DNA of 64,000 nucleotides from Bacteroidaceae bacterium (GCA_017615245.1 JAGAAL010000012.1:30312-94311); one strand, 5' to 3'. Shown: positions 1 through 9,840, numbered from the stretch's first letter. Translations and numbers: made by a program. Notes: generated by a model from the sequence alone, not told the origin.

Positions 1-1648
1 GGTTCATGAGCAATTTGCCTCCACCACCGAGGAACTTAGCTGTGCCGCTCGAGCCGTATGAGTTCTGCGGTGCACGTCCGTTCTGCATCTTTCCGTCACG
101 TTCGATGGTCGTACCCTCGATATAGAGAGCAGGCATGATGTCGAATGCTCCGTTCGTGTGTTGCATCACACCCCATGCTTTGGCTTTGTTGACATTGATG
201 TTATAGTCGTAGCCGAACTTATCACCTTCATTGATGCGTTTATATGGATTTCGCAAGTCGTTTGCTGACTCCGTAGGGCTTGCAACGCTACCTCTACCGT
301 ATTCGTTAGCGCTGAACTTATCGTAGTCATAGTAGAGGTTACCGCCCAACAGGTCGTCCATTGTCTTGTAGTGCATGCCTGTCGTGTGGTTCAGATTGAT
401 ACCCAGCGTGTACTTGTTGTTGATATCGATGTTGTGGCTGAACGTCGTGTTGAAGGCAAATACCAACTGGTTGTTATGACGACGTTCCTGATAGTAGAGT
501 GTCTCATCGCCGTTCTTGTTCTGCACGCTGTTCACGTAGTACATGCGGTCCCAGTTCACCTGACGATTTGCTTCGCTGGACGTCCAGAAGTTATAGAGGT
601 CGTTGTACTGACTCAGGAAATAAGGATTATCCTGCAAGAACTCTGGATTGTTGCGATTCGTCAGGTCGTACACATCGAAGATGCTGCTAGGCAGATTCTT
701 GTAGTAGTCGGGACGTGGGTCGTATGCATCGCCGTTCCATCCAAGAGCCGAAGTGCTGTAGCGGCTGTACTTCGCACCTGCTGAAGTGACGAGTTTCTTG
801 CTGTCGTCAATCTTCCAGTCCCATGTGAGGATGGCAGTCGGTTCGAAGTCGTGAACTACACGCGAGTTACGCTTCTTCCCGTTCTGGTAACCCCAGTATG
901 GGTTGTAGTAGTGCGAGTTTGCCAACCAATAAGCCTCTTCGGTCGATGCACCCTGTTGTGCACGTTCGGTAGGCGATCCGAAGGTTACCAATGAAAGGCT
1001 GTGATTGTCGCCCAGTCGTTTCTCGATTGAGAGCAGGTAAGAGAAGGAGTTGTAGAACGTACCCGCAATCACACCTTCTTTTGCCCAGCGGTAACCGATG
1101 GTTCCTGCGAATGCCCATCCATTCTCCATCAGGCCTGTAGCGTAGGTGTACATGCCACGCAACACGTAGTTGCGGTTTGTTCCCGACAATGTCACCTTGT
1201 GTCCTGTAGCGAATGCCGATGCACGCGTGTTGATGTTCGAACCGCCACCGATAGGTGTCAGTCCGAAGTTGTTGTACTCGAATCCCGTCACACCTTCCTT
1301 GTTGCGGGTTGCATCGTTCATACCGCCAACCATGCTGTATTGGAACCGACCTGTTTCCACGTCGTTCAACAGCAATCCGTTCATGTAAGTCTGTTCGTAC
1401 ATATTGTCGTATGCACGAATCTTAAATCGCATCGGACTGAACCTGTAACCCACCTCGCCCAGATAAGGGTCGTTGTTCGACGATGAGACAGTCGATACAG
1501 TCTGTGCTGCATCGTTGTCGTCGTCCAACTGACTCTCTGTGAAGGTAAAGTCGTAGCTGTCCGTGAGGAGTGTGTCAACCACTTCCTGTGCAGACACATA
1601 GCCTGAGACACAGAGAAGCATTGTCACCAGTTTTAAACATTTACTCAT
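1..1648 (-). CDS. TonB-dependent outer-membrane receptor, N-terminal 549 codons (3' end outside window)
   Basis: The start is the ATG at 1646-1648; the frame stays open to the window edge, so the C-terminal barrel strands are missing. It begins with a signal peptide (MSKCLKLVTMLLCVSGYVSAQ). A plug-like segment follows (YMNGLLLNDVETGRFQ, about residues 85-100), then many alternating aromatic/polar strands typical of an outer-membrane beta-barrel. There is no carboxypeptidase-like N-terminal extension and no SusD-type partner in view, so it resembles a stand-alone TonB-dependent receptor rather than a classical SusC. The substrate cannot be read from the sequence. A weak -7 box (TAATTTTG, 1756-1763) lies 108 bp upstream. 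The barrel assignment is fairly safe; the exact family is inference. Confidence 0.72.
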   Translation of the reverse strand, partial: MSKCLKLVTMLLCVSGYVSAQEVVDTLLTDSYDFTFTESQLDDDNDAAQTVSTVSSSNNDPYLGEVGYRFSPMRFKIRAYDNMYEQTYMNGLLLNDVETGRFQYSMVGGMNDATRNKEGVTGFEYNNFGLTPIGGGSNINTRASAFATGHKVTLSGTNRNYVLRGMYTYATGLMENGWAFAGTIGYRWAKEGVIAGTFYNSFSYLLSIEKRLGDNHSLSLVTFGSPTERAQQGASTEEAYWLANSHYYNPYWGYQNGKKRNSRVVHDFEPTAILTWDWKIDDSKKLVTSAGAKYSRYSTSALGWNGDAYDPRPDYYKNLPSSIFDVYDLTNRNNPEFLQDNPYFLSQYNDLYNFWTSSEANRQVNWDRMYYVNSVQNKNGDETLYYQERRHNNQLVFAFNTTFSHNIDINNKYTLGINLNHTTGMHYKTMDDLLGGNLYYDYDKFSANEYGRGSVASPTESANDLRNPYKRINEGDKFGYDYNINVNKAKAWGVMQHTNGAFDIMPALYIEGTTIERDGKMQNGRAPQNSYGSSGTAKFLGGGGKLLMN

Positions 1649-1938
1649 AGTTTGATTATCTTTGTATTAATTTTATTTTCAATCTTCAGTAAGCAGTAAG
1701 CGGAGCAACGCTGGTAAGCGGTAAGCAGAGCAACGCTCCTTTGTTATTAGTCATGCAAAATTAGAAAAAAAAGTTCAATGTTTAATGTTCATTATTCAAT
1801 TATTTCTATTTTTCCTCATTTTTAATTCCTAATTATTTTATTTTTTCATTTTTCTTTGTTAAAACAGTTTTTGATTGTTCGTACGACGATATTTCCCTTC
1901 TGTTAGAAGACGATATGCCCTTCTGTTAGAAATTACTG
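1649..1938. other. Intergenic region with two short tandem duplications
   Basis: A+T-rich stretch between the receptor gene and the DUF3078 gene. It contains two copies of a 17-bp unit (GTAAGCGGAGCAACGCT at 1696-1712 and a one-mismatch copy at 1721-1737; period 25). A second set reads GACGATAT..CCCTTCTGTTAGAA at 1885-1908 and 1909-1932, and its CTGTTAGAAATTA end runs into the last codons of the DUF3078 gene. No gene is visible. Confidence 0.6.
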
Positions 1939-3213
1939 TTAGAAATTATATTTCAGTCCGAGCGTGAAGTATTCCTTGAATTGGAAATAGCCGAGATTGT
2001 CATCGTAGAATTTCAGTGGGCGGTTGTCGTCGAAGCGCCACAGGGTGAAGACATCGGTGGTGATATACTTGGACAGCTCGTAGGAGAAGACGTTCTCCAT
2101 TTCGGCTTCTACGTATTCGAAGGAGGTGAAGCAGTAACTGCGACATTTCCATGTGAGGTTCTTAACGATGGTAAACTTACAGTTGAACTCAACACGCGAA
2201 CCATAGTCCTGTGTCATACGTCGGTTTTCAAACTTGTTGACTTTGTGGATATTCTCATCGTGTGAATTGATGAAACGCATTTTGTAGGATAGTGGCAGGA
2301 TGGCAAGCGAGAGGGTGTTGTTGTTCTTGAGCTTGGGTTTGTAGTCCATACCTGTTGATACGGATACATCTAATGGCGATAGGAAGTCGGAAAATTTCAG
2401 GCGGTTATTACTACGATAGCCTGGCATCATCTGAGTCTTGGCTTCGCCTGATATGGTATAGTTCCAGTTCTTAGAAGCTTTCAGTCCTAATTTCGAGTTC
2501 AATTGTATCTTGTCGTTGTTGGTAAGGAATGTGTGACAGGTGTCGGAATGGGTAGTGATGAAGCCGAGACGTACATCGAGCTTGTTTTCCCATGTTACCT
2601 TCTTGGTGTCGTTGTATATAGCTGATAGATTGATGGTGGCTAACATGGTTCCGTTGTTATTTCCTCCCTGATACCAGTTCTCGGAGAAGTAGTTCTGGGT
2701 GAATTTCAGCGAGAAACTACCTGATGTTTTCCAAAAATTGGGACGCACTACTTGCAGGCCGATATCGATATCGTCTTCTCCGACTTTGTCTTTTGATGTG
2801 GAAGAAATGGCTGTCTGGAGTTCTTTCTTCGCGTCTTCGGATGACTGCTCGGCTGTGGTTTTGCTTGATTCTAAAAGTACTTCGTCCTTAAATTGTGCAT
2901 CATAATGCTGCACCATTGATGGCTGGTTGGCATACAGACGCAACAACTGCAGGTTCACAGGAATCTGTGCTGTGGAATCAAGGGATAAAACACTACGGGT
3001 TACGGTGGAGTAATATGTCTGTGGAAAGAACATCTGATAGTAGAATGGGCTGATGGTGACTTCTTTGCCGAGTTTGAAGTCTTTCTGATTGTATGCTGCC
3101 CGAAGTGAGTCGACATAACGGTCGACCACACTACGCCCATGTTCCTGGGCTTGCGTCTGCATCGATAACGCAAGTAACCAAGTGAAAATAACGACTTTAA
3201 CCATTTTCTCCAT
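1939..3213 (-). CDS. DUF3078 family protein, probable outer-membrane beta-barrel
   Basis: 424 residues with a signal peptide ending near QTQAQ. The central and C-terminal parts match the DUF3078 pattern known from Bacteroidetes: a W-K-T-S-G..F.QNYFSENWYQGG core (about residues 160-190) followed by regular amphipathic strands ending in an aromatic residue (LGLKYNF), the usual signature of an outer-membrane barrel. The function of the family is unknown. The first 150 residues carry a charged, coiled-coil-like linker (ESSKTTAEQSSEDAKKE). The 3' end overlaps a run of small tandem repeats. No clear promoter is visible in the 146 bp upstream, which hold a GC-rich dispersed repeat. Confidence 0.75.
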   Translation of the reverse strand: MEKMVKVVIFTWLLALSMQTQAQEHGRSVVDRYVDSLRAAYNQKDFKLGKEVTISPFYYQMFFPQTYYSTVTRSVLSLDSTAQIPVNLQLLRLYANQPSMVQHYDAQFKDEVLLESSKTTAEQSSEDAKKELQTAISSTSKDKVGEDDIDIGLQVVRPNFWKTSGSFSLKFTQNYFSENWYQGGNNNGTMLATINLSAIYNDTKKVTWENKLDVRLGFITTHSDTCHTFLTNNDKIQLNSKLGLKASKNWNYTISGEAKTQMMPGYRSNNRLKFSDFLSPLDVSVSTGMDYKPKLKNNNTLSLAILPLSYKMRFINSHDENIHKVNKFENRRMTQDYGSRVEFNCKFTIVKNLTWKCRSYCFTSFEYVEAEMENVFSYELSKYITTDVFTLWRFDDNRPLKFYDDNLGYFQFKEYFTLGLKYNF

Positions 3214-3267
3214 ATTATTACATATTTCTATTATTTTTAGTAGTTCAGAAGTTCAGGAGTCGGCCTC

Positions 3268-3341
3268 CTCTAAATCTCCCCCTCAAGGGGAGACTTCCAG
3301 TTCCCTTCCCCTGAGGGAGGGGTTAGGGGTAGGCTTTCTGT
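3268..3341. repeat. GC-rich dispersed palindromic repeat (REP-like)
   Basis: Two small stem-loops of the form CCCCTcaaGGGG and CCCCTgagGGAGGGG, followed by GTTAGGGGTAGG. Related copies occur at 21943-21976 and, inside a coding region, at 36757-36875. Such elements are widespread in Prevotella and Bacteroides genomes (general knowledge); the relatedness of these three is judged by eye. Confidence 0.65.
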
Positions 3342-3359
3342 TATTCCTTATTTTAATTC

Positions 3360-4316
3360 TTACATTTTCCTTACCCTCTCACGATATAGTTGCCACGAAT
3401 TGACAATATTGTGCCACACGAGATAGAATCCTCCAGCCAGCGCTGTAACGGGGTTCATGAATGTATAGGCAACCCAGATGGCAAAAGCTGTATTCTTTTG
3501 TCCGAGACTCTGTGCCCCTGCAACGGGTTCACCATGATGACGACCAACCACTCTGCCGAGATAGAACTGCAGCGCACAAGCGATTGCAGATACAAGCGCA
3601 ATACCCAAATAGGTAAATGCCGTCTCATGACTATGCATGATGGCTTTCGTCGCGATTGCGATAGATATAGCCAGCGATACTGTCCACAGATGGAACGAAA
3701 TGTAGCTGATGCTCGCCAGATATCGGTGAAACCGAGGCAGCATATAGCGGATGCCGAATGCAAGAAGGAGCGGTAGGATGAGTAGTGGGAACACACGACC
3801 AATGATGATGGTGAATGAGGTGATGAAATCCAGGTTGTTTGCACCGCTATGTAGGAGCGATACGACCGCAGGGATGAGTAGGGCTGCTACGAGGTTGATG
3901 ACACAGGTGTAGCTCACTACACAACTGGTATTACCATGCAATTTGGTCGTCACGACAGATGCTGCTGTGGCTGTAGGGCATATCATGCAAATCATGGCGC
4001 TCTCGATGACTACGCGTCCTGGAATGTTCGGCGCATAGACGATGGGAAGTGCCAGCAAGATGAACGTAATGGTCTGAATGCCGATCAACTTCAGCTGCCA
4101 TCCATGTGGACGTAGTGCATGAGGTTCGACCTTACAGAAAGCAAAGAACAGCATCATGAAAATCAGTCCTGGTTGGACAACACTGATAATGTCGCTCATC
4201 AACTGGTGTGTATGGTCGAGAGCGTGTATGTTGACATACACGAAATACGACACTACGCCCACTACCATTGAGATGGGGAGCGCCCAATTTTTGATGAAAC
4301 GGATGATACTATTCAT
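3360..4316 (-). CDS. BASS-family (bile acid:sodium symporter-like) transporter
   Basis: 318 residues, almost entirely hydrophobic, with 9-10 predictable membrane helices. The C-terminal stretch GQKNTAFAIWVAYTFMNP and the mid-protein MICPTATAASVVTTKL are the conserved crossing-helix regions of the bile acid:sodium symporter superfamily. Bacteroidetes members are usually annotated simply as transporter or bile acid:sodium symporter; the substrate (organic anion, pantoate, bile acid) cannot be inferred. It lies 21 bp downstream of uvrB on the same strand and may be read through from that operon. Confidence 0.75.
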   Translation of the reverse strand: MNSIIRFIKNWALPISMVVGVVSYFVYVNIHALDHTHQLMSDIISVVQPGLIFMMLFFAFCKVEPHALRPHGWQLKLIGIQTITFILLALPIVYAPNIPGRVVIESAMICMICPTATAASVVTTKLHGNTSCVVSYTCVINLVAALLIPAVVSLLHSGANNLDFITSFTIIIGRVFPLLILPLLLAFGIRYMLPRFHRYLASISYISFHLWTVSLAISIAIATKAIMHSHETAFTYLGIALVSAIACALQFYLGRVVGRHHGEPVAGAQSLGQKNTAFAIWVAYTFMNPVTALAGGFYLVWHNIVNSWQLYRERVRKM

Positions 4317-4337
4317 ATTTTCTTATTTGTCTAAGGT

Positions 4338-6368
4338 CTAAGGCTTTTGACCTTTAGCTGATTCCCTTTGACTCTTTATCTCTTGTAATTTCAGCATTTC
4401 GTCGCGATACTGTGCTGCCAGGACGAAGTCGAGGCGTTTGGCTGCCTGTTGCATCAGAGTGCGTGAATGTTCGATAGACTTGTCGAGTGCTTCGATATCC
4501 ATTCTCATGACGATAGGGTCTTCGGCTGCTTTACGGAACTCCTCTTCGATATATGCCTTTCCTACATAGTCTACGTGCTTGCCCTCAGCAATGGCGTGTT
4601 GGGCTTTGCGTATCTGGGTAGGGGTGATATGATGCTCTGCGTTGTAAGCCATCTGCTTCTTGCGGCGTCGATTGGTTTCCTCAATGGTCTTGTGGATGCT
4701 GTCGGTCTCCTTGTCGCAGTAAAGGATGGCTTTCCCGTTGACGTTTCGTGCAGCACGACCGATGGTCTGTGTCAACGAACGATAACTACGCAGGAATCCT
4801 TCCTTGTCGGCATCGAGGATGGCTACTAATGAAACTTCGGGCAAGTCGAGTCCTTCTCGCAGCAGGTTGACGCCCACCAAGACGTCAATTTCTCCGTTGC
4901 GGAGTTGATTGAGGATGTTAACGCGCTCGAAGGTGTCGACATCGCTGTGGATATACGTACAACGAACCCCATTGTGCGACAGATACTCTGCCAGCTCTTC
5001 GGCCATACGTTTCGAAATGGTGGTAACAAGTACGCGCTCTTCGCGCTCTATGCGCACTTGGATTTCTTCCATCAGGTCGTCAATTTGATTGGCAGTAGGG
5101 CGCATCTCGATCTCTGGTTCTAACAGACCAGTAGGACGAATGACCTGTTCAACCACAACACCCTCCGACTTTTCCAACTCGTAATCGGCAGGTGTGGCTG
5201 ACATGTAGATAGTCTGATGGGTCATCGATTCAAACTCGTCGAAAGTAAGCGGACGGTTGTCTAACGCTGCGGGCAGACGATATCCGTATTCAACAAGGGT
5301 GGTTTTGCGATGGCGGTCGCCACCATACATTGCCCGGATTTGCGGTACTGATTCATGGCTTTCGTCTACCACAAGGAGGAAGTCGTCGGGAAAGAAATCG
5401 AGCAGACAATAGGGCCGTTCGCCTGGCTTCCTTCCATCGAAATAGCGGGAATAATTCTCGATGCCCGAGCAGTGTCCTAACTCACGAATCATCTCCAAAT
5501 CGTTAGTTACACGGGTTTCGATGAGATTCTTCTTCACGGTATCGCCCAACTCTTCGTAGAACCGGATGCGTTCGTGCAGATCGTCCTCAATCTGATGGAT
5601 GGCACTTAGGGTTCGTTCCTTCGTTGTGGTGAAGAGATTAGCTGGATAGATACGGTATTCATCGTAACGAGCCAGCACATACCCTTGATCGGGGTCGGTC
5701 TCCTCGATACTTTCTATCTCATCCCACGCAAATCGTATGCGTACATTCTTATCGTCATAAGCTAATGCGATGTTCACCGTTTCGCCTTTCACATTAAAGT
5801 GTCCACGTGTCAGTTCGATATCGTCGCGGGTGTACATGCTGTCGACCAGCCGACGAAGCAGGGAGTTGATGTCGATTGCCTGACCAACCTTCACATTGAT
5901 GGTATTGGCCGCAAAATCAACGGGCGACCCCATGCCGTAGATACACGATACGGAACTGACCACGATGACATCCTTCCGTCCAGAGAGGAGTGAACGAGTG
6001 GCTGCAATACGCAACTGGTCCACTTCATCGTTGATAGCCAAGTCTTTTTCGATATAGGTATCGGTGGCAGGCAGATAGGCTTCGGGCTGATAGTAGTCGT
6101 AATAGCTGACGTAGTATTCAACCGCATTGTTCGGAAAGAATCCCTTCATCTCAGAGTAGAGTTGATGAGCCAGCGTCTTGTTATGGCTGAGAATGAGGGT
6201 AGGGCGGTTGATGTTATTGATGACGTTAGCGATAGTGAATGTCTTTCCTGAACCAGTCACACCCAACAGCACTTGGGCAGGCAGTCCTTGCTGCACACCT
6301 TCTGTCAGTTGTTTGATGGCTTCGGGCTGATCGCCCGTAGGTTGGTATTCCGATGTCAGTTGAAACAT
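4338..6368 (-). CDS. uvrB: UvrB, excinuclease ABC subunit B
   Basis: 676 residues, full length. UvrB is the damage-verification helicase of UvrABC nucleotide excision repair, working with UvrA and UvrC in the cytoplasm. Visible signatures are Walker A GVTGSGKT (residues 36-43), the beta-hairpin YYDYYQPEAYLP, helicase motif LLVVDESHESVPQ, the motif V/VI region GVNLLREGLDLPEV...QTIGRAARN, and a C-terminal UVR motif (about residues 635-665). The ATG at 6366-6368 is preferred over an in-frame TTG one codon upstream. It starts 7 bp after the stop of the LacI-type regulator, so the two are probably co-transcribed. Confidence 0.97.
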   Translation of the reverse strand: MFQLTSEYQPTGDQPEAIKQLTEGVQQGLPAQVLLGVTGSGKTFTIANVINNINRPTLILSHNKTLAHQLYSEMKGFFPNNAVEYYVSYYDYYQPEAYLPATDTYIEKDLAINDEVDQLRIAATRSLLSGRKDVIVVSSVSCIYGMGSPVDFAANTINVKVGQAIDINSLLRRLVDSMYTRDDIELTRGHFNVKGETVNIALAYDDKNVRIRFAWDEIESIEETDPDQGYVLARYDEYRIYPANLFTTTKERTLSAIHQIEDDLHERIRFYEELGDTVKKNLIETRVTNDLEMIRELGHCSGIENYSRYFDGRKPGERPYCLLDFFPDDFLLVVDESHESVPQIRAMYGGDRHRKTTLVEYGYRLPAALDNRPLTFDEFESMTHQTIYMSATPADYELEKSEGVVVEQVIRPTGLLEPEIEMRPTANQIDDLMEEIQVRIEREERVLVTTISKRMAEELAEYLSHNGVRCTYIHSDVDTFERVNILNQLRNGEIDVLVGVNLLREGLDLPEVSLVAILDADKEGFLRSYRSLTQTIGRAARNVNGKAILYCDKETDSIHKTIEETNRRRKKQMAYNAEHHITPTQIRKAQHAIAEGKHVDYVGKAYIEEEFRKAAEDPIVMRMDIEALDKSIEHSRTLMQQAAKRLDFVLAAQYRDEMLKLQEIKSQRESAKGQKP

Positions 6369-6375
6369 CAATCTT

Positions 6376-7443
6376 TCAATCTTTATAGTAATCCAGATTC
6401 TCTGGCATGATGAGGTCGATACCTACATAGTGAAGTAGGTTTTGTTTCATGCGCAACACCTTATAATTGAAGATGCTGCGGAAACAGTTACGGCCTTGGT
6501 GCTGTGGATGCTGACCCACGAGGAAGTCTACGTATCCGTCGCGCATGCATTTGATATTAGAGTCAATTGCGTCGTAACCTAATAGTGTAATATGCGGATG
6601 TCGGGGCATCTCGTCTTTGAGGAAGTTGCCTATAACATGGATGGATGAGTTGAACGAAAGTCCGAACTTGATATCTTTATTGTCGGTGAAGAACTGACGA
6701 AGTGAATCCTTCATGCCTTCCTTATCATACACATAGAGGTTGAGATCTATGATTTCGGTTTTAGGACTATGTGCGGCCACGTAATCGCGGAATCCTTTCT
6801 CGCGTTCGAGCTGCTGACGGCTGGCTACACGTCCTTCACCCAGCATCTTAAACAGGGCTATCTTCTTTGCTCCACCTGCTGCCATGAGGATGATACGTGC
6901 AGAGAATTCGCCACTACGGCGTGCATCTTGTCCGTAGAAAGTAACAGGATTGAGGTCGGGCCAATAGGAGTCGAGGAGTGAGTAGGGGATATCTTTCTTT
7001 TCGAGCTTCTGGGTGAACTTAATCATGGCCTTGTGGTTGAATATAGGTCCGATAACCACAGCGCAAGGGTTATATGCCAAGAGTTGGCGACATTGCACCT
7101 CGAACGAGTCATCATTGAAGGGGTCGTAGCTGAAAATCTTCATCGACATCTTGAAGTCGTTATAGCGTGATGCACTCTCACGCAATCCCAATTCCACACG
7201 TGCCCAATAGCTGTCCTCTTCGTGCATAGGCAGGATGGCAGCAAAGTTATATACCTTGTTGCTAGCCAATGCACTGGCATAGTGGTTGGGGATATAGTTG
7301 ATTTCCTCTAATACCTTCTCTACTTTTTCAAGTGCTAGTTTCGACACGTTTTGACGTCCGTGTAGCACACGGTCTACAGTTCCCACACTCACGCCTGCCA
7401 TTTCGGCGATGTCCTTGATTCGTATCTTTGGCTGAATATCCAT
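6376..7443 (-). CDS. LacI-family transcriptional regulator
   Basis: 355 residues. The N-terminus is a LacI helix-turn-helix with hinge helix (IKDIAEMAGVSVGTVDRVLHGRQNVS, about residues 9-34). It is followed by a periplasmic-binding-protein-like effector domain (residues 65-350) with the expected alternating strand/helix pattern (GPIFNHKAM, GYDAIDSNIK). Regulators of this kind usually respond to sugars. Its place between a histidine kinase gene (45 bp upstream) and uvrB (7 bp downstream) gives no clue to a target, and no GH or SUS gene is adjacent. Confidence 0.9.
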   Translation of the reverse strand: MDIQPKIRIKDIAEMAGVSVGTVDRVLHGRQNVSKLALEKVEKVLEEINYIPNHYASALASNKVYNFAAILPMHEEDSYWARVELGLRESASRYNDFKMSMKIFSYDPFNDDSFEVQCRQLLAYNPCAVVIGPIFNHKAMIKFTQKLEKKDIPYSLLDSYWPDLNPVTFYGQDARRSGEFSARIILMAAGGAKKIALFKMLGEGRVASRQQLEREKGFRDYVAAHSPKTEIIDLNLYVYDKEGMKDSLRQFFTDNKDIKFGLSFNSSIHVIGNFLKDEMPRHPHITLLGYDAIDSNIKCMRDGYVDFLVGQHPQHQGRNCFRSIFNYKVLRMKQNLLHYVGIDLIMPENLDYYKD

Positions 7444-7488
7444 GATTGTTTAATCTTAAATCATTAACACTTACTATTTAACCAATAT

Positions 7489-9636
7489 TTATTCCATCGG
7501 TAATGTCATCACAAACTTCGCACCTGGTAAATATGTTGTGTCGAGTACTACGTCACCACCCAGTCGGCGTGCAATACTGCGAGCGATGGTCAATCCGATG
7601 CCTGTTCCATCGTAATAATCATCGAGTTGTACAAACTCTTCAAAGATGTGTTCGGCTTCCTCTGCAGGAACACCGATACCCGTGTCGCATACGATAAAGT
7701 CTACTTTGTTTTCACCATTAGGCATCACTTGCAGCGATGCATTCTCCATCTTTTCGATACCCCCTGCAACCTTCACAGCCGCTTCGGCTGGATGGGTGAA
7801 CTTCATGGCGTTGTCGAGAAGGAGCGAGAGTGCACGGGTAGCTTGCTCCAGGTTCGATGCAAAAGTGTGGCCCATAAGGCTGTTGTCAATATAGGACTGG
7901 AAGTGGAGGTGTGTTGCCTGTTCGATACCCGATTTCTTGATGGCTTCATCTACAATGTCTTTGGCTTCCACTTGGTCGTTCTTTTCGATACCTGAGTCGC
8001 TTGCTACATCGGAAAGTTCCAGCATTTTGTTTACCAATCCGGTGATTCGCTCCGTATTTTCAACGATACCGTTATTGATTTCTGCCAATTCTTCTTCACC
8101 GAATTCCATTCCAGGCATGGTGATGACCTGTGAGAAACCGCAAACGGCATTGAGTGGAGTACGAATCTCATGTGATATCTGCATAATGAAGTTGGTCTTC
8201 ATCTTTGATGCCTCTTCAGCTTTCTCACGAGCAATAGCAAGATGTTTGTTCTTCTCTTCCAACTGAAGGTTTGCGTCTTCAAGTTTTGTATTCGCCTGTT
8301 GCAGCTGCTGTTCATGTTGGCGGCGTTTGATGGCATAGAGTGAGAAGAACACAAGCAAGAGTGTAATGACGACGCCTAAAGTGATAAGTCGTTGTTTCGA
8401 CAGGTTAGCTTCGCTCTCGGCAATCTTTGCTTTCTGCTGGGCTATTTCGGTTTCTTTTTGTTCAGAACCGTAGATGACGGCAAGTTCGGCTGATTCATCA
8501 GTTTGATTCCTATGGATAGCGCTGTCAAGTACAACACAAAGGTTTTTTGCAAGGGAAACTACGCTGTCTCGGCGGCCTGCTTCAAGATTGGCTTTCATCT
8601 TTGGGATGATGTAGTCGTGGATATTGTCCAGATTAAACATCACGCCCTGTTCGCCTAATACCTCATCGAGTTTTGCATAATTATTGGCTGCAGCTACAAA
8701 TTGGTCAGTACGCATTAGGTATTCGTTGGCTGCAATCTTTCCCCGGGCAGTCTTACCGAAATTAGTCTTCATAAATTCCTGATAGGCTTGTGCCGCATCT
8801 TTGGGCTGATCCTGATCTGTATAAAGTGTTGCTTTATAGAGTAAGAGATCTGCCCTTTGCTGATCAATGAATTTCTGGTCAGCATTTTGGTATTCAGAGA
8901 TATTGACTATGAACTGTTCGAAACGCTCAATCCAAGGTTTGGCATCTTCAATAAAACCCGATGATAGGAATATTCTCACGATGTCGCTAGTTGCGTTGAC
9001 GGCATCAAATAGTGCGCGTCCGGTTGTGTCTTCCTTGGCAATCTGTTGGTAAATATTGTATATTTTTTCGAAGTTGTCCTTGGCAACCATGACGTCGTTC
9101 GTGTGTAACTCACATGTAGCGATGGTGGTCAGCAAGATTGCTTTGTCTTTCTTGTGGTCGTCGTTCATATTGTTAACAATATCCAGCGTCTTGGTAGCCA
9201 ATTTTATCGCTTCGCCAAATTCATTACGGCGTACCAGCAACTCCGACAGACGGCGTGCCGACTTGATGTAGCTCAAGCTATCCTCCTTGCTGACAATCTT
9301 TGCGTTTACGGCCTTCTGGTAATAAAATTCCGATGTGCGAGCCTGTCCTAAGTAATTGTAGGCTACGCCACGCCATCGGTTCGCATTCAACTCACTAAAT
9401 ACACCGCATTTTTCCAAACTGTCTGCCAATTCCAACATACGGTTGTAGTCGCCCGAAAAGCCTGTAGCGAATACCATACTATCTGCATGACTATATGCTA
9501 TCGTAGCAGCTTCTTGTTGCTTTTGTATTACCGACTTCCTTCGCTCTCCATTTCTACATGATATGATCAACGTTGAAACCAATACAGCTGTCGTTCCAAT
9601 TTGCAATAATCGTTTACAATTCATAATCGTTGCCAT
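7489..9636 (-). CDS. Membrane-bound sensor histidine kinase with TPR-like sensor domain
   Basis: About 715 residues from the ATG at 9634-9636; a second in-frame ATG at 9622-9624 (MNCKRLLQ..) would give a better signal peptide. The N-terminal hydrophobic segment ends in IISC, a plausible lipobox. About 390 residues of helical, TPR-like repeats follow (periplasmic by inference). Then come one membrane helix (ITLGVVITLLLVFFSLYAI), a coiled coil, HisKA with H-box SHEIRTPLNAV, and a HATPase with N-box DNAMKFTH and G-boxes DTGIGVP and GTGIGLTIA. There is no receiver domain and no adjacent response regulator. A -7 box (TAATTTTG, 9655-9662) overlaps an upstream TTG, which argues against that longer start. 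Confidence 0.88.
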   Translation of the reverse strand: MATIMNCKRLLQIGTTAVLVSTLIISCRNGERRKSVIQKQQEAATIAYSHADSMVFATGFSGDYNRMLELADSLEKCGVFSELNANRWRGVAYNYLGQARTSEFYYQKAVNAKIVSKEDSLSYIKSARRLSELLVRRNEFGEAIKLATKTLDIVNNMNDDHKKDKAILLTTIATCELHTNDVMVAKDNFEKIYNIYQQIAKEDTTGRALFDAVNATSDIVRIFLSSGFIEDAKPWIERFEQFIVNISEYQNADQKFIDQQRADLLLYKATLYTDQDQPKDAAQAYQEFMKTNFGKTARGKIAANEYLMRTDQFVAAANNYAKLDEVLGEQGVMFNLDNIHDYIIPKMKANLEAGRRDSVVSLAKNLCVVLDSAIHRNQTDESAELAVIYGSEQKETEIAQQKAKIAESEANLSKQRLITLGVVITLLLVFFSLYAIKRRQHEQQLQQANTKLEDANLQLEEKNKHLAIAREKAEEASKMKTNFIMQISHEIRTPLNAVCGFSQVITMPGMEFGEEELAEINNGIVENTERITGLVNKMLELSDVASDSGIEKNDQVEAKDIVDEAIKKSGIEQATHLHFQSYIDNSLMGHTFASNLEQATRALSLLLDNAMKFTHPAEAAVKVAGGIEKMENASLQVMPNGENKVDFIVCDTGIGVPAEEAEHIFEEFVQLDDYYDGTGIGLTIARSIARRLGGDVVLDTTYLPGAKFVMTLPME

Positions 9637-9777
9637 CAAGTATCTATTCACCTGCAAAATTAGTGAAAATATTCAAATAATGTCGTGAAGAATTAAGAAT
9701 TCTTCAAAAAAAAGCAAAAATGAATGTAAAAACAACGTTAAACGGAAAAAATGTCGATAAAAAAGTGTCTTCAGTTA

Positions 9778-9819
9778 CAAAAATAAAATCAGAGTACCCA
9801 ACATTTGGGTACTCTGATT
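9778..9819 (-). terminator. Rho-independent terminator of the CotH-like gene
   Basis: 14-bp perfect stem (9787-9800 with 9806-9819, core AGAGTACCCA) and a 5-nt loop. On the minus strand it is followed by TTTTATTTTT. Confidence 0.88.
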
Positions 9820-9840
9820 GATATTAGAATCATTATTAAT

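Noticed and set aside
371-784. 137-codon plus-strand open frame
   Set aside because: It lies wholly antisense to the TonB-dependent receptor, whose minus-strand translation shows a signal peptide and barrel strands; the plus-strand product has no recognisable features.
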